In this document: piece by piece, positions 34,941-45,198 of the stretch
How positions within the stretch are numbered: position 1 is the stretch's first letter
How the letters are laid out: every line of letters starts with the position of its first letter
Program-made: the position numbers and the translations under genes
From: Mycolicibacterium sp. YH-1
GTDB lineage: Bacteria > Actinomycetota > Actinomycetes > Mycobacteriales > Mycobacteriaceae
NCBI RefSeq assembly: GCF_022557175.1
Contig: NZ_CP092915.1
Location: 5,890,001 to 5,954,000, forward strand
Length of the DNA stretch: 64,000 nt
Reading direction: 5' to 3'
The notes under the pieces: model-generated
Database searches by the model: none
The model's input: the letters and a program-made list of their open reading frames with translations, nothing else
What the model was told of the DNA's origin: nothing

Positions 34941-35183
34941 CTAGGAGTCGTCCTGTGCGCCGCCCCTATCCACGTCGCCGTACTTGGGGTTGCCGTCGTC
35001 GTCGACCCATTCGTTGACTGCGGTACCCGCGACCGTGCCGCCGCTTCCGGGCAGCGTGATGGTGGGACGCTGGTCGTCGTACGCGTCCATCATCTTCTTG
35101 GCCCGGTCGTGATGCTCTTCGGTGACTTCAGGCTTCTCTGTGATGTGCTGGTCTTCGTTGGCCGCACGCTCGTCATTGGACAT
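34941..35183 (-). CDS. Small acidic hydrophilic protein, unknown
   Basis: 80 residues, highly charged (EHHDRAKKMMDAYDDQRPTITLPGSGGTVAG). No domain recognised; character resembles small conserved mycobacterial proteins annotated as hypothetical. AGGGAT precedes the ATG. Confidence 0.7.
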   Translation of the reverse strand: MSNDERAANEDQHITEKPEVTEEHHDRAKKMMDAYDDQRPTITLPGSGGTVAGTAVNEWVDDDGNPKYGDVDRGGAQDDS

Positions 35184-35225
35184 ATCCCTGGCTGCCCGAA
35201 TGTGCGGGACACGAAACAGGGTGGG

Positions 35226-35819
35226 CTAGACCGGTACCGCTCGGAGTGCCGCGGGCAGGCTCGGCAGGAAGTGCCGGGTGGCATACGCGCGGATGTCCTC
35301 GGCCTCCTCGAGCGGCTGCGCACTGGGCAGCAGCAGCAACGACGCCGCATACCGCAGGATGGTGTCGGCCAGATCGTCGACGACGTCGGGACCGATGCGG
35401 TCGGCGAAGCCCGGCGGGAAGATCACCCGCAGCGCCTCGCCCATCCGCTCGATCGCGGCGGGCCAGTGCCGGTGGGCCAGCTCGAGCACCAGCGCGGGTT
35501 CATCGGTGATCATCTGGTTGAGCACCCGATGGCGGCGGAACGCCAGGATCGACCATGTGAACGCCTCGACGTAGTAGCTGGTCTGTGGCTTTGCGCGGTT
35601 CAACTCGTCGGCGATATCGGCGAACAGTGCCACATTCTCGCGTTCGACCACCGCGCCGACCAGTTCGTCACGGTTGGCGAAGCGCCGGTAGATCGTGGTG
35701 CGGCTGACTCCTGCCCGCCGCGCGACGTCATCGAGTGCGACGCGGCGGTAGCCGTGCCGTTCGAACTCGGCGAGCGCCGCGTCGAGGATTGCCTCGGTGG
35801 ACGCGTCAGACCCGGCCAT
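35226..35819 (-). CDS. TetR/AcrR family regulator
   Basis: 197 residues. N-terminal [55 protein letters not shown], then a helical ligand domain. Start ATG overlaps the 3' end of the DUF2236 gene by 14 bases, so the regulator is co-transcribed with it and probably controls it. Confidence 0.9.
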   Translation of the reverse strand: MAGSDASTEAILDAALAEFERHGYRRVALDDVARRAGVSRTTIYRRFANRDELVGAVVERENVALFADIADELNRAKPQTSYYVEAFTWSILAFRRHRVLNQMITDEPALVLELAHRHWPAAIERMGEALRVIFPPGFADRIGPDVVDDLADTILRYAASLLLLPSAQPLEEAEDIRAYATRHFLPSLPAALRAVPV

Positions 35820-36675
35820 AGCCCTCTTGCGCGAACTTGTTGTAGCGCACCGTCATAGGTAGACGATCCCACAACCAGTTCACCGCATGTGACCGCCATA
35901 GCGCCGCGAACCCCTGATACGCCTTCTCCTTGCGGTCGCTCCAGGGCAGCCCGAGCATGTCCCGGGCGCGCGGCGGCATACCGCCGGTGGTGATGAAGGC
36001 GGCCACCGGGTTGAACAACGGCGACACCAGCCGCCACGTCAGCTCGGAGACACCCTTCGGTCGCGGGAATCCCTTGGTGACATAGCCGACGCCGTACTTC
36101 GCCGTCTGGTGGGGCACCAGGATCTCGTCCATCATCCGGTCCCAGTACCTCTCGAAGTCGGCATAGGTTGCCGGCATCGGCCGGTCGCTGACGCCGTAGC
36201 GGCGGTACCAGGTCTTGGACTCGAGGTAGATCTGTTCCCTCTCGGCCTCGGTGAGACGTTTGACGAAGGTGTCCGCGAAGTACAGGACCTGCTCGACGAA
36301 CGTCGCGTGCGCCCAGAAGTAGGTCTCCGGATCCAGGGCGTGATACCGCTCGACGGACCCATCCGGGCCTGCGGGCATATCGCCCTTGATATCGCGGTGG
36401 AAGTCGCGCACCCGCGTGCCCTCGTTGGCGTCATCGCTGCCGTAGACGGTCCGGTAGATCGGCGGAAGCGAGCGCTTGATCCGCGCCGCGGTGTCGGAGA
36501 AGAACACCGAGTGATCCAGGACGCCCTGACCGAGTTCGGCGAGCATGTTCTGCAGGACGGCGGGCCGAGGGCCGATCAGGTACATCCGGTTGTCCCCGAA
36601 GTACCGCCAGACCAGGGATTCGGGGCCAAGTGGAAGGGCGTCCGCCTGCTGCGCGTTCTCGGCGAGTTCAGTCAT
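35806..36675 (-). CDS. DUF2236 / MpaB-type oxygenase
   Basis: 289 residues. [27 protein letters not shown] at the N-terminus, [13 protein letters not shown] and [31 protein letters not shown] with the conserved His, as in MpaB/latex-clearing-like heme oxygenases. Substrate unknown. Start ATG 36675 lies 6 bases after AACACT on the minus strand, an imperfect -10. A CTTTG-N3-CAAAG inverted repeat is 25 bases further up. Confidence 0.85.
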   Translation of the reverse strand: MTELAENAQQADALPLGPESLVWRYFGDNRMYLIGPRPAVLQNMLAELGQGVLDHSVFFSDTAARIKRSLPPIYRTVYGSDDANEGTRVRDFHRDIKGDMPAGPDGSVERYHALDPETYFWAHATFVEQVLYFADTFVKRLTEAEREQIYLESKTWYRRYGVSDRPMPATYADFERYWDRMMDEILVPHQTAKYGVGYVTKGFPRPKGVSELTWRLVSPLFNPVAAFITTGGMPPRARDMLGLPWSDRKEKAYQGFAALWRSHAVNWLWDRLPMTVRYNKFAQEGYGRV

Positions 36676-36699
36676 GGGGACAGTGTTACAGAATTCGCA

Positions 36700-36712
36700 C
36701 TTTGTACCAAAG
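36700..36712. promoter_or_regulatory. Inverted repeat CTTTG-TAC-CAAAG upstream of the DUF2236 gene
   Basis: Short exact arms (36700-36704, 36708-36712). Candidate operator for the TetR regulator encoded downstream; weak on its own. Confidence 0.35.
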
Positions 36713-36727
36713 GAGGTGTGAGAAGGC

Positions 36728-36967
36728 TCACTCACTGCCACGAAGCCGGGCGACGCCGATCACGGCGAACACCCCGGCGACCGTGACGAACAGCAGGGAC
36801 AGCACTATCAATGGCGGGTAGTAAACAGCCGTGACCTGCGACGGCTCATTCGGCAACACCGGCGGGGCCATCTCGGTCGTCCGCGCCGCCACCCAGAAGT
36901 ACACACCCGCGGCGCTCGCGGCGGCGGCCAGGATCAGCTCCAGCACCGCGCGGATGCCACCCCTCAT
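36728..36967 (-). CDS. 79-residue two-helix membrane protein
   Basis: Helices in residues 4-25 and 50-75, joined by a Pro-rich external loop (APPVLPNEPSQVTAVYYPP). Start ATG overlaps the stop of the next gene upstream (ATGA). Rv0514-like in size and place, but function unknown. Confidence 0.75.
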   Translation of the reverse strand: MRGGIRAVLELILAAAASAAGVYFWVAARTTEMAPPVLPNEPSQVTAVYYPPLIVLSLLFVTVAGVFAVIGVARLRGSE

Positions 36968-37452
36968 GGCGTGTTCTCGATGACCAGCGCGCTCAGCGCC
37001 GCCCGCAGTGCGCGATGCTTACGTGCCCAGGCCTGCGCGGTGCGGTCATTCGTCATCTTCAAGCCGATACCGGTACGCCCCCGCGGCACTCCGGTCAGCT
37101 CGCCGAGTGCCCGTGCAGACTGCCACTTCTGAGTCTCCTGGCCCGAGGGCTCCGGATAGATCCTGACGATCTCACTGATGCGGATCGTCTCGGCGCCCTG
37201 CCGCAGATACTCGGCCGTCAGCTCGACTGAGGTGTGAATGCGCGCAGCCTTCACCTGGACGGATAGGAAGCCTGTCACCAGCAGGAGGAAAACGATGGGC
37301 ACCAGAAAGTCGATGCCGTAGCCGGTCCAGACCTGGATCAGCAGCATCGCCGCACCCGACGCGGGTCCGGCCGCCACCCACCACCAGGTCGCGCCGGGTT
37401 CACGAAAGAGAACATCGGGGGCCGCCACGGACGGCTGGGACTCGGTGTTCAC
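36964..37452 (-). CDS. Membrane protein, DUF3093-like
   Basis: 162 residues. Two N-terminal helices (TWWWVAAGPASGAAMLLIQV, FLVPIVFLLLVTGFLSV) and a cytoplasmic domain with SVELTAEYLRQGAETIRISEIVRIYPEP and GRTGIGLKMTNDRTAQAWARKHRALRAAL. This pattern recalls DUF3093; the assignment is tentative. Start GTG 37452 follows AAGGAG and overlaps the upstream stop (GTGA). Rv0513 position. Confidence 0.72.
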   Translation of the reverse strand: MNTESQPSVAAPDVLFREPGATWWWVAAGPASGAAMLLIQVWTGYGIDFLVPIVFLLLVTGFLSVQVKAARIHTSVELTAEYLRQGAETIRISEIVRIYPEPSGQETQKWQSARALGELTGVPRGRTGIGLKMTNDRTAQAWARKHRALRAALSALVIENTP

Positions 37453-37844
37453 GATGCTCCTTCGAACCATTCCTGCGCCACCCCACGCTGCACGAGCACC
37501 GAACCGGCGATCAGCAGCGCCATCGTGACGGCGACGATGCAGATGACCACGGCACCCGCGCCGAACAGCAGCAACAGGGCCAGAAACGCAACCGACGCCA
37601 TCGCCAGGCCCACGGCTGCGCCCGCAAACTTGCCCTCACGCCCGCGCGCCCGGCCAGCCAGATAGCCCTGCCCGAGGCCTGCGGCGATCAACAACCCGCC
37701 AGCGGCGTAGATGAACGGATGCCCGCCCTGGCTCAGCGTCAGCATCCCGAGCGCAGCGGTCAGGACCGCGCCGGAGACCCAGCACCAGAACGCGATGTCG
37801 ACGATTCGGGGCCGGGTCGACGGATTCGGCGGCGTTGCGGACAT
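37449..37844 (-). CDS. Four-helix membrane protein, unknown
   Basis: 131 residues. Short Pro-rich N-terminus, helices through most of the length (AFWCWVSGAVLTAALGML, FIYAAGGLLIAAGLGQGYL, AVGLAMASVAFLALLLLFG, VVICIVAVTMALLIAG). TAGGCT lies 8 bases before the ATG but also overlaps the stop of the preceding gene. Unknown function. Confidence 0.72.
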   Translation of the reverse strand: MSATPPNPSTRPRIVDIAFWCWVSGAVLTAALGMLTLSQGGHPFIYAAGGLLIAAGLGQGYLAGRARGREGKFAGAAVGLAMASVAFLALLLLFGAGAVVICIVAVTMALLIAGSVLVQRGVAQEWFEGAS

Positions 37845-37855
37845 ATCGGGCCAGC

Positions 37856-38281
37856 CTAACGGGTGAAGAAGGCCTGAGCGTCCTTGCGGTGCAGCAGGTA
37901 GATACCGCCGATGATCAGCACCGAGCCGACGATCGCGCAGACCGCGTACAGCAGTGCGGCCACCGGCGGACGGTCCACTGTGAACAGGTTTCCGATCACG
38001 TACACCACCGACGCGGCACCGCCGCCGCTGAGCAGCGTCCGCGCCCACGCGTAGCCCTGCCGCATCAGCAGCATGAAGGTCAGCGCCACCGCGGCGATCA
38101 CCACCACGAAGAAGCCGGCGAAAGCGGTGAGGAACCAGGCGTCGACGGACACGGCGACAAGGTCCACGACGTATGCGGCCACCAGCAGCGGCAACGCAAC
38201 GAGCCACAGCCAGAAGCCCGTCGCGACGTCATCTGGTCGCTCCCCGGGTGGGGCTTCGGCCGGGTCGTTCGGTTCGGTCAC
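37856..38281 (-). CDS. Four-helix membrane protein, related to the downstream gene
   Basis: 141 residues with the same plan as its neighbour: short charged N-terminus, four helices, and a C-terminal KDAQAFFTR. GTG start overlaps the hemB stop (GTGA), so it is coupled to heme synthesis genes. Possible old duplication with the following gene; no function known. Confidence 0.72.
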   Translation of the reverse strand: MTEPNDPAEAPPGERPDDVATGFWLWLVALPLLVAAYVVDLVAVSVDAWFLTAFAGFFVVVIAAVALTFMLLMRQGYAWARTLLSGGGAASVVYVIGNLFTVDRPPVAALLYAVCAIVGSVLIIGGIYLLHRKDAQAFFTR

Positions 38282-39258
38282 GCCAGCCAGCCGGCGGCGT
38301 CGACCGCCCAGTAGGACAGCACGATGTCGGCTCCCGCACGCCGGATGCCGACCAACGTCTCCAATGCGACGGTGGGCAGGTCGATCCATCCGTTGGCGGC
38401 AGCGGCGCTGATCATCGAGTACTCACCCGATACCTGGTAGGCGGCGACTGGCACCGTCGACACCTCGGCCGCCGCGCGCACCAGATCCAGGTAGGCCATC
38501 GCCGGCTTCACCATCACGATGTCGGCGCCCTCGGCAATGTCCAGTTCGATCTCGTGCAGCGCCTCGCGGGCATTGCCCGCGTCCTGCTGGTAGGTCCGCC
38601 GGTCGCCGTGCAGGCTCGAGCCCACCGCCTCGCGGAACGGGCCGTAGAAACCGGATGCGAACTTCGCGGCGTACGCCAGGATCACGACGTCGGTGTGCCC
38701 TGCGGCGTCCAGGCCGTCCCTGATGGCCGCGACCTGGCCGTCCATCATGCCGCTGGGCCCCACCACGTGGGCACCTGAATTCGCTTGCGCGACAGCAAGT
38801 TCGACGTACCGATCATTGGTGGCGTCATTGTCGACCCGACCCGAGCCATCCAGCACACCACAGTGCCCGTGGTCGGTGAACTCATCGAGGCAGGTGTCCG
38901 CCATGAGCACCGTCGCATCACCAAGATCGGCGGCGAGGTCAGCGAGTGCGACGTTCAGGATGCCGTCGGGCGCGGAGCCCACCGATCCCGTCGCGTCCTT
39001 GTCCTCGTCGCGGGGCACCCCGAACAGCATCAGCCCACCGACTCCTGCGGTCACCGCTTCTGCGGCGGCGCGACGCAGGGAGTCCCGGGTGTGTTGCACG
39101 ACTCCGGGCATCGACGCAATCGGGCGCGGTTCGTCGATACCGTCGGCGACGAACATCGGGAGAACCAAATGCCTTGGCTCCAGGGATGTTTGCGCCACCA
39201 GGCGACGCATCGCCGGAGTAGTGCGCAGCCGTCGGGGCCGATGCCTGGGGTACGCCAC
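38278..39258 (-). CDS. hemB: Delta-aminolevulinic acid dehydratase (porphobilinogen synthase)
   Basis: 326 residues, TIM barrel. Active-site lysines in AYAAKFASGFYGPFREA and MVKPAMAYLDLV; metal site region MADTCLDEFTDHGHCGVLD with Cys residues of the zinc-type sequence; GPSGMMDGQVAAIRDGLDAAG. Condenses two ALA to porphobilinogen. Start GTG 39258. Followed by two membrane protein genes in the same operon. Confidence 0.96.
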   Translation of the reverse strand: MAYPRHRPRRLRTTPAMRRLVAQTSLEPRHLVLPMFVADGIDEPRPIASMPGVVQHTRDSLRRAAAEAVTAGVGGLMLFGVPRDEDKDATGSVGSAPDGILNVALADLAADLGDATVLMADTCLDEFTDHGHCGVLDGSGRVDNDATNDRYVELAVAQANSGAHVVGPSGMMDGQVAAIRDGLDAAGHTDVVILAYAAKFASGFYGPFREAVGSSLHGDRRTYQQDAGNAREALHEIELDIAEGADIVMVKPAMAYLDLVRAAAEVSTVPVAAYQVSGEYSMISAAAANGWIDLPTVALETLVGIRRAGADIVLSYWAVDAAGWLA

Positions 39259-39276
39259 TGGAGAAGTCCGACAGCC

Positions 39277-40929
39277 CTAGCGGCGACGGCTCTTCTTGCG
39301 CGGCGGCGGCAGTGCACCCTCGGCGCGCAACCGGGCCGCGTGCTCGGCCAGTGCCTCGACCAACGGTCCCACCGCTGCGCTCTCGGGCTGCACATCAACG
39401 CGCAGGCCGAACTCCGCTGCGGTCTCGGCGGTCTTGGGCCCGATGCACGCCACGATGGTCCGTGCGTGCGGCTTACCCGCGATGCCGACGAGATTGCGGA
39501 CCGTCGAACTCGACGTGAAGCACACCGCGTCGAAGCCACCGGTCTTGATCATCTCGCGCGTCTGCGCCGGCGGCGGGGCCGCGCGCACGGTGCGGTAGGC
39601 CGTGACGTCCTCGATCTCCCAGCCGCGTTCGCGCAGACCCTCGGCCAGCGTCTCGGTGGCGATATCGGCACGCGGCAACAGAACCCGGTTGACCGGGTCG
39701 AAGATGTCGTCGTACGGCGGGAACTCGTCGAGCAGGCCCAGCGAGGACTGCTCGCCCGCGGGCACCAGTTCGGGGTTGATGCCGAACTCGCGGACGCGGT
39801 CCGCGGTGGCCTGACCCACGCATGCGATCTTGACGCCGGAGAACGCGCGGGCGTCGAGACCGAACTCGTTGAACTTCTCCCACACCGCGCGAACCGCGTT
39901 GGTGGAGGTGAAGACGACCCACTGGAACCGGCCGTCAACCAGGCCCTTCACCGCACGCTCCATCTGCGCGGGGCTGCGCGGCGGCTCGACGGCGATGGTC
40001 GGCACCTCGACGGGCAGGGCGCCATGGCTGACCAGTCGGTCGCTCATCTCGCCTGCCTGGTCCTTGGTACGCGGCACGAGCACGGTCCAGCCGTACAGTG
40101 CCCGGCTCTCCCACCAGTTCAGCTTCGCGCGGTTGGCCACCGTCTTGCCGATGGTCGCGACGAGCGGCCCGGCCAGCGGCCCGGCGGGCTCGCTGCCGGC
40201 CAGCGTGGCCTTGTCGAGCAGACCGGACAGCGTGGTCTCCACCGAACGCTGTTGGCAGGTGGTGCCATTGGCGGTCACGACACACGGCGTGTTGTCGGTG
40301 AGGCCGAACTCGATGAGCGTGCGCGCGGCATCCGGCAGATGCGATGCCGTGGCGTGCAGGATCAGGGGTCCGGGCGCCGCCGCGAGGGCGGCCCAGTCCA
40401 CGTCGCCGCGGACGTCGGCCACGGTGTGCGACGAGCCCAGCGGCAGACCGGCGTAGGTCGGCACCGCGGTCGTGGCGGGCAGGCCTGGCACGATCTCGAA
40501 ATGGGTCTGCGTGCGCGCCACCGCGCTCACCTCGGCCAGCACCGCGTCCACCGACAACGGGTCGCCTGCCACCAGTCGCACGACGTCAACGCCGGCGCGA
40601 GCCTCGTTGACCAGCGTCTTGGCCACCTCGGCCGGATCGCCCAGCGCGGGGCGCACATCCACTCCGTTGGGCAGGCCAGGTGCGGCGCCGACAACCTCGG
40701 CCGCCGTGTCGCCGTCATCGCCCGGCTTGGCTGGCTGCGGCCCGGACTGCGGAGGCAGTTCCGTACCGACCAACGTCAGTACCGCCTCCGGTACGTCAGG
40801 GTCGACGAACACCATCGCGGCGTTGGTCAACACAGCACGCGCACGCGTCGTCAACAGGCCGGGGTCACCCGGTCCCGCGCCAACGAACGTGATGCGGCCG
40901 GGCTTGTGCTTACGCCCTCGGGTCGTCAT
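39277..40929 (-). CDS. hemD: Fused uroporphyrinogen methyltransferase / uroporphyrinogen-III synthase
   Basis: 550 residues. N-terminal SAM methyltransferase-like domain (FVGAGPGDPGLLTTRARAVL, ARAGVDVVRLVAGDPLS, PVQNVGA-like GLPLGSSHTVADV) resembling CobA/CysG-A, and C-terminal HemD domain (VLVPRTKDQAGEMSDRLVSHGALPVEVPTIAVEPP, WVVFTSTNAVRAV, CVGQATADRVREFG, CIGPKTAETAAEFGL). In mycobacteria this fused gene is called hemD. Whether the methyltransferase half is active is not settled by sequence: the VRLVAGDP motif that usually includes Gly-Asp-Pro is present. Start four bases from the hemC stop. Confidence 0.93.
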   Translation of the reverse strand: MTTRGRKHKPGRITFVGAGPGDPGLLTTRARAVLTNAAMVFVDPDVPEAVLTLVGTELPPQSGPQPAKPGDDGDTAAEVVGAAPGLPNGVDVRPALGDPAEVAKTLVNEARAGVDVVRLVAGDPLSVDAVLAEVSAVARTQTHFEIVPGLPATTAVPTYAGLPLGSSHTVADVRGDVDWAALAAAPGPLILHATASHLPDAARTLIEFGLTDNTPCVVTANGTTCQQRSVETTLSGLLDKATLAGSEPAGPLAGPLVATIGKTVANRAKLNWWESRALYGWTVLVPRTKDQAGEMSDRLVSHGALPVEVPTIAVEPPRSPAQMERAVKGLVDGRFQWVVFTSTNAVRAVWEKFNEFGLDARAFSGVKIACVGQATADRVREFGINPELVPAGEQSSLGLLDEFPPYDDIFDPVNRVLLPRADIATETLAEGLRERGWEIEDVTAYRTVRAAPPPAQTREMIKTGGFDAVCFTSSSTVRNLVGIAGKPHARTIVACIGPKTAETAAEFGLRVDVQPESAAVGPLVEALAEHAARLRAEGALPPPRKKSRRR

Positions 40930-40932
40930 CTC

Positions 40933-41928
40933 TCACTCCCGCTCTTCAGTCCGCTGCACCAACAGATCTCGCGCTCCCAGCTCGAACAACTCCGCGGCCA
41001 CCGAGAGCCCTAGCTCTCGTGCCCGATCGGGAGTCCCGATGCCGGACGCGCGGATCACATCGGATCCGTCCAGCGCCGCCACGCATGCGCGCAGCGACAG
41101 CTCTTCGAAGACATTGCCCTCCTCGTCAATGGACTCGACCACTTCCGCGATCGCACCCACTGGCGCGGAGCACCCCGCCTCCAGTTCGGCGAGCAGGACA
41201 CGTTCTGCGGTGACCGCGGCGCGTGTGTCGGCGTCATCCAATGCCGACAGCAGCGCGGCAAGCTTGGAATCACCCGCGCGACATTCCACCGCGAGCGCTC
41301 CCTGAGCTGGTGCTGGCAACATCTGCACCGGCTCGATTGTCTCGGTGATATCGCCTACACGTCCGATGCGAGCCAAACCCGCTCGGGCGACGACGATACC
41401 GTCGAGATCACCGCTTGTAACCCTGTTCAACCTGCTGTCTAGGTTGCCTCGTAGGGGGCGAATTTCCAAACCGAGACCCAGTGCTTTAAGCTGCGCGCTC
41501 CGTCGCGGGCTCGACGTGCCGAGAATCGAACCTGCCGGCAACTCCCCCAGCACCAGTCCGTCGCGCGCGACGAGGGCGTCGCGGGGATCCTCGCGCACCG
41601 GTATGGCCGCGATGACGAAGCGCGGGTCCTGGGCGGTCGGCAAATCCTTGTACGAGTGCACGGCCATGTCCACGGTGCCGTCGTCGATGGCCTCGCGCAG
41701 TGCCGCGGTGAAGACGCCGACGCCGATCTCGGCGATCGGAGCACTGGAGCGGTCGCCCGCGGTCGACACGATGACGAGTTCGGCGGGGTGCCCCAGCGCG
41801 ACTACGGCGTCTCTGATGAAACCGGCCTGGGTGGTGGCCAGTAGGCTGCCCCGGGTTCCGATCCGGATGACTGCGTCGTCACTGCTGGCGGATGAGCGCT
41901 CGCGCGAAGACCCTGTTGAAGTCGGCAA
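40933..41928 (-). CDS. hemC: Hydroxymethylbilane synthase (porphobilinogen deaminase)
   Basis: 331 residues. [15 protein letters not shown] at residue 22 on, [38 protein letters not shown] and the cofactor-binding Cys253 in [13 protein letters not shown]. Polymerises four porphobilinogens. Start is TTG at 41928, the only start codon between the hemA stop and the first conserved residue; it adds a 20-residue Ser/Arg-rich extension compared with most HemC. Confidence 0.94.
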   Translation of the reverse strand: MPTSTGSSRERSSASSDDAVIRIGTRGSLLATTQAGFIRDAVVALGHPAELVIVSTAGDRSSAPIAEIGVGVFTAALREAIDDGTVDMAVHSYKDLPTAQDPRFVIAAIPVREDPRDALVARDGLVLGELPAGSILGTSSPRRSAQLKALGLGLEIRPLRGNLDSRLNRVTSGDLDGIVVARAGLARIGRVGDITETIEPVQMLPAPAQGALAVECRAGDSKLAALLSALDDADTRAAVTAERVLLAELEAGCSAPVGAIAEVVESIDEEGNVFEELSLRACVAALDGSDVIRASGIGTPDRARELGLSVAAELFELGARDLLVQRTEERE

Positions 41929-41931
41929 GCG

Positions 41932-43299
41932 CTAATCAGTCCTGTCTAAGTCAGTGCGGGGCGCCGGAATCGGATCGCCCGGGATGAAGGGTGTTTCACT
42001 ACCCGCGACCGCATCGACGGCCTGCGGGTCGAGTTCGAACAGTTCGCGTAGCGCCTCGGCATAGCTGTCGCCGCCCGGCGCACCGGCGAGCTGTTTGACC
42101 CGCACCGTCGGGGCGTGCAGAAGCTTGTCGACGACGCGACGCACGGTGCGCGCCACCTCGTCGCGGTGGGTGGAGTCCAGCCCTGGCAACCTGTTGTCCA
42201 GCCGCAGCAACTCGGCCTCGACGACATCGGCCGCGCGCTGCCGTAGCGCGGTGACGGTCGGGGTGACCTCGGCCATGCGCTGGCCCGCGAGGTAGTTGGC
42301 TACCTCGGTGGCGACGATGACGCGCGCCGCCTCGGCGTCGGCTGCCGCGGCGCGCGCCGACGGCTCACGCTGGATCCGGTCCATGTCGACCATGTAGATG
42401 CCCGGCAGTCCGGCGACGGCGGGGTCGACGTCACGCGGCATGCCCAGATCGCAGATGACCAACTGGCAGTTCTCCGGTCGGCCGACCAGGCCTCGGTGCG
42501 CATCGGCCAGCGACACGACGGGCCGGACGGCCCCGGTACAGCTCACGACGACGTCGGTGTCCGTCAGCGCGTCCGACAAGTCGTCCAGCGAGACCGCGAA
42601 GGCCTCCACGCCCTGTTCGGTGAGGTTCTGCGCCAGCCGCTGCGCGCGGGGCAGCGAGCGGTTCACGATGTGGACGCGGCCGATCCCGGCGCGCATCAGA
42701 TGGGCCGCGGCAAGGGCGCCCATCGAACCGGCGCCGACGATGGTCGCCGTCCGGCCCGCGAGCCCGCCCAGCTTGCCGTCGGCCATGTCCAGGGCAACCG
42801 ACACCACCGAGGCGCCTGCGGCGTCGATACCGGTCTCGGAGTGCACGCGCTTGCCGACCGAAAGGGCCCGTTGGGACAGCTCGTGCAGCGTCCGGCCGAC
42901 GGCCTGGTTGGCCTCGGCGGCGGCATAGGAGCGGCGGACCTGGCCGAGCACCTGCTGCTCGCCGATCACCGCGGAGTCCAGGCCGCTGGCGACGGCGAAG
43001 AGATGCTCCACCGCGGCTTCGGCGTACCGCACGTATGCGTACTTGGTGAGATCGCTCAGCGACATCGCGGCATGCTCGGAGAGCACCTGGCCGACGACCG
43101 ACAGGCCGCCGTGGAAGGCCTCGACGACCGCGTACACCTCGACCCGGTTGCACGTCGAGAGAATCATGGCCTCGCTCACCAGCTCGGACTGCAGGAGCTG
43201 GTCGACGATCTTGGCCTGATCGGACTCGCCGGTGCTCAATTGCTCAAGCACGGACACGGGCGCACTCCGGTGCGAAACCCCGAATAGCAGAACGCTCAT
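41932..43299 (-). CDS. hemA: Glutamyl-tRNA reductase
   Basis: 455 residues. [21 protein letters not shown], catalytic Cys50 in [35 protein letters not shown] domain [18 protein letters not shown], and C-terminal dimerisation helix ([17 protein letters not shown]). First enzyme of the C5 heme pathway, usually the regulated one. Start ATG 43299 with GAGG upstream; 17 residues of upstream open frame were rejected. First gene of hemA-C-D-B. Confidence 0.96.
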   Translation of the reverse strand: MSVLLFGVSHRSAPVSVLEQLSTGESDQAKIVDQLLQSELVSEAMILSTCNRVEVYAVVEAFHGGLSVVGQVLSEHAAMSLSDLTKYAYVRYAEAAVEHLFAVASGLDSAVIGEQQVLGQVRRSYAAAEANQAVGRTLHELSQRALSVGKRVHSETGIDAAGASVVSVALDMADGKLGGLAGRTATIVGAGSMGALAAAHLMRAGIGRVHIVNRSLPRAQRLAQNLTEQGVEAFAVSLDDLSDALTDTDVVVSCTGAVRPVVSLADAHRGLVGRPENCQLVICDLGMPRDVDPAVAGLPGIYMVDMDRIQREPSARAAAADAEAARVIVATEVANYLAGQRMAEVTPTVTALRQRAADVVEAELLRLDNRLPGLDSTHRDEVARTVRRVVDKLLHAPTVRVKQLAGAPGGDSYAEALRELFELDPQAVDAVAGSETPFIPGDPIPAPRTDLDRTD

Positions 43300-43376
43300 G
43301 GCCTCGTCACCACGCCCTCGAAGGTAGTCGTTGCCATGCCTTTGCACCAAATTTGCTGAGCGGTAACTCAGCCGCC

Positions 43377-43631
43377 TCAGCCAGCGAGGTCAGCGCGCAG
43401 TCGCTGCTCGTCGACCTCCCAATAGCTGTGCTCGCGGCCGTCGAGCAACACCACCGGCAGGCGGTCCCCGTACTCCGCGCGCAACGTGCCATCACCGGCA
43501 TCCGCCGCTGCGTCGACATCGGTGGTCGCCAGGTCGAATCCCAACTCGTCGGCGAGGACCGCGAGTTGCAGCCCCGCCTGCGCGCACAGAGTGCACCCGG
43601 CGCGGGTCAGCAACGTCACAGCATGCTCCAC
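43377..43631 (-). CDS. Glutaredoxin-like protein (Rv0508 type)
   Basis: 84 residues, thioredoxin-like fold with a Cxx[27 protein letters not shown], then [28 protein letters not shown] with cis-Pro. Acts as a small thiol reductase of unknown target; usually found before hemA in mycobacteria. Start GTG 43631 (7 bases after GATACT) or GTG 43619; the former is used. Confidence 0.85.
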   Translation of the reverse strand: MEHAVTLLTRAGCTLCAQAGLQLAVLADELGFDLATTDVDAAADAGDGTLRAEYGDRLPVVLLDGREHSYWEVDEQRLRADLAG

Positions 43632-43652
43632 GCCCTCCAGTATCCAGTGACC

Positions 43653-43664
43653 TAGTGTTGAGGG
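43653..43664 (+). promoter_or_regulatory. Leaderless -10 element for the serB1-type gene
   Basis: TAGTGT at 43653-43658, 6 bases, then GTG 43665. Confidence 0.6.
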
Positions 43665-44534
43665 GTGTCCGAGCCCGGTGACATCGCCGACGAGGCTGGT
43701 TCGGAGGTCCTCGTCGACGAGCACGGCGTAGTCGCCGAAGCGTCCAGTCCCCAACCGCCGCCCCCCGACCTGACCGCGGCGGCGTTCTTCGACGTCGACA
43801 ACACCCTGGTGCAGGGTTCCTCGCTGGTGCACTTCGCCAGGGGCTTGGCCGCACGCAAGTACTTCACCTACGGCGACCTGGCGCGGTTCGGATACGCGCA
43901 GGCGAAGTTCCAGCTCACCGGCAAGGAGAACAGCGACGACGTCGCCGAGGGCAGACGTAAGGCGCTGGCGTTCATCGAGGGCCGGCCGACGGCCGAACTG
44001 GTCTCCCTCGGCGAGGAGATCTACGACGAGATCATCGCCGACAAGATCTGGTCGGGTACCCGGGCACTGGCCCAGATGCATCTGGACGCGGGCCAACAGG
44101 TGTGGCTGGTCACCGCGACGCCCTACGAGCTGGCCGCGACCATCGCCACCAAGCTCGGGCTGACCGGGGCGCTTGGCACCGTCGCCGAATCCGTCGACGG
44201 CGTCTTCACCGGGCGACTGGTCGGCGAGATCCTGCACGGCGCGGGCAAGGCGCACGCGGTGCGGTCGCTGGCCATCCGGGAGGGCCTGAACCTGCGGCGC
44301 TGCACGGCGTACTCGGACAGCTTCAACGACGTCCCGATGTTGTCGCTGGTGGGCACCGCCGTCGCCATCAACCCCGACGCGGCGCTGCGCGATCTGGCGC
44401 GCGAGCGTGGCTGGGAGATCCGCGACTTCCGGACGGCGCGCAAGGCCGCCCGAATCGGCGTGCCGTCCGCGCTTGCCCTCGGTGCCGTGGGTGGCGCGCT
44501 GGCAGCCGTGGTGTCCCGTCGAGATGGCCACTGA
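43665..44534 (+). CDS. HAD-IB family phosphatase (SerB1 type, Rv0505c)
   Basis: 289 residues. Haloacid dehalogenase core with [21 protein letters not shown] (nucleophile Asp in DVDNT), [17 protein letters not shown], and [24 protein letters not shown]-terminal hydrophobic stretch ([19 protein letters not shown]) may anchor it. M. tuberculosis serB1 is named as phosphoserine phosphatase, but the broader HAD-IB family includes phosphatases of lipid and glycerophosphate type; substrate is open. A 25-residue acidic N-terminus precedes the domain. Confidence 0.87.
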   Translation: MSEPGDIADEAGSEVLVDEHGVVAEASSPQPPPPDLTAAAFFDVDNTLVQGSSLVHFARGLAARKYFTYGDLARFGYAQAKFQLTGKENSDDVAEGRRKALAFIEGRPTAELVSLGEEIYDEIIADKIWSGTRALAQMHLDAGQQVWLVTATPYELAATIATKLGLTGALGTVAESVDGVFTGRLVGEILHGAGKAHAVRSLAIREGLNLRRCTAYSDSFNDVPMLSLVGTAVAINPDAALRDLARERGWEIRDFRTARKAARIGVPSALALGAVGGALAAVVSRRDGH

Positions 44535-44596
44535 CCCCAGCGCTGATAGTCTCAGCCGCCGGACCACCGGAGACACGAGCGGGAGCGAATCCGACC

Positions 44597-45163
44597 ATGA
44601 GCATCGCCGAGGACATCATCGGGACCCATTTTCGGTACCCCGATTACTTTGAGGTCGGCCGCGAGAAGGTCCGCGAGTTCGCCCTCGCCGTCAAGGACGA
44701 CCATCCGGCTCACTTCACCGAGGAGGGCGCCAAAGAGTGCGGGTACGACGCACTCATCGCGTCCCTGACGTTCGTCGCAGTCGCGGGCCGCCGGGTGCAG
44801 GAGGAGATCTTCAATCAGTTCGCCCTGCCGTTCAACATGGAGCGCGTGCTGCACCGCGACCAGAAGCTGATCTTCCACCGGCCCATCGTGGTCGGCGACA
44901 AGCTCTGGTTCGACTCCTACCTCGACTCAGTCATCGAGTCGCACGGCGCCGTGCTCACCGAGGTTCGCGGCGAGGTCTCCGACGACAACGGCCAGCCGGT
45001 CATGACGAGCATCATCACGATCCTCGGCGAGGCCTCCCCGTCGGAGGAGACCGACGAGATCACGGCGCAGATCGCGGCGGCGCGTGATGCGGCGATCACG
45101 AAGATGGTTGCTGGGCAAAGCGCCAGCGCGGCGGCGAGCCGCCCATTGGACGCGGCGGAGTAG
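44597..45163 (+). CDS. hadD: FAS1-like dehydratase domain protein HadD (Rv0504c type)
   Basis: 188 residues, single hot-dog domain of HadA type: [32 protein letters not shown] and [35 protein letters not shown]. Counterpart of Rv0504c; HadD of M. smegmatis has been described as a FAS-II dehydratase subunit for mycolic acids. The catalytic half-site (D..H of HadB) is absent, consistent with needing a partner. Start ATG 44597. In M. tuberculosis cmaA2 follows; here it is missing. Confidence 0.85.
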   Translation: MSIAEDIIGTHFRYPDYFEVGREKVREFALAVKDDHPAHFTEEGAKECGYDALIASLTFVAVAGRRVQEEIFNQFALPFNMERVLHRDQKLIFHRPIVVGDKLWFDSYLDSVIESHGAVLTEVRGEVSDDNGQPVMTSIITILGEASPSEETDEITAQIAAARDAAITKMVAGQSASAAASRPLDAAE

Positions 45164-45198
45164 TTACCCACCCGGCGCAGTGGCCGCCGGTCCGCAGC

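Noticed and set aside
37846..37861. The string cgggccagcctaacgg shared with 47437-47452
   Set aside because: Sixteen bases repeated twice, both near -10 elements. At 37846 it overlaps a stop codon; chance or common promoter sequence explains it, no mobile element seen.
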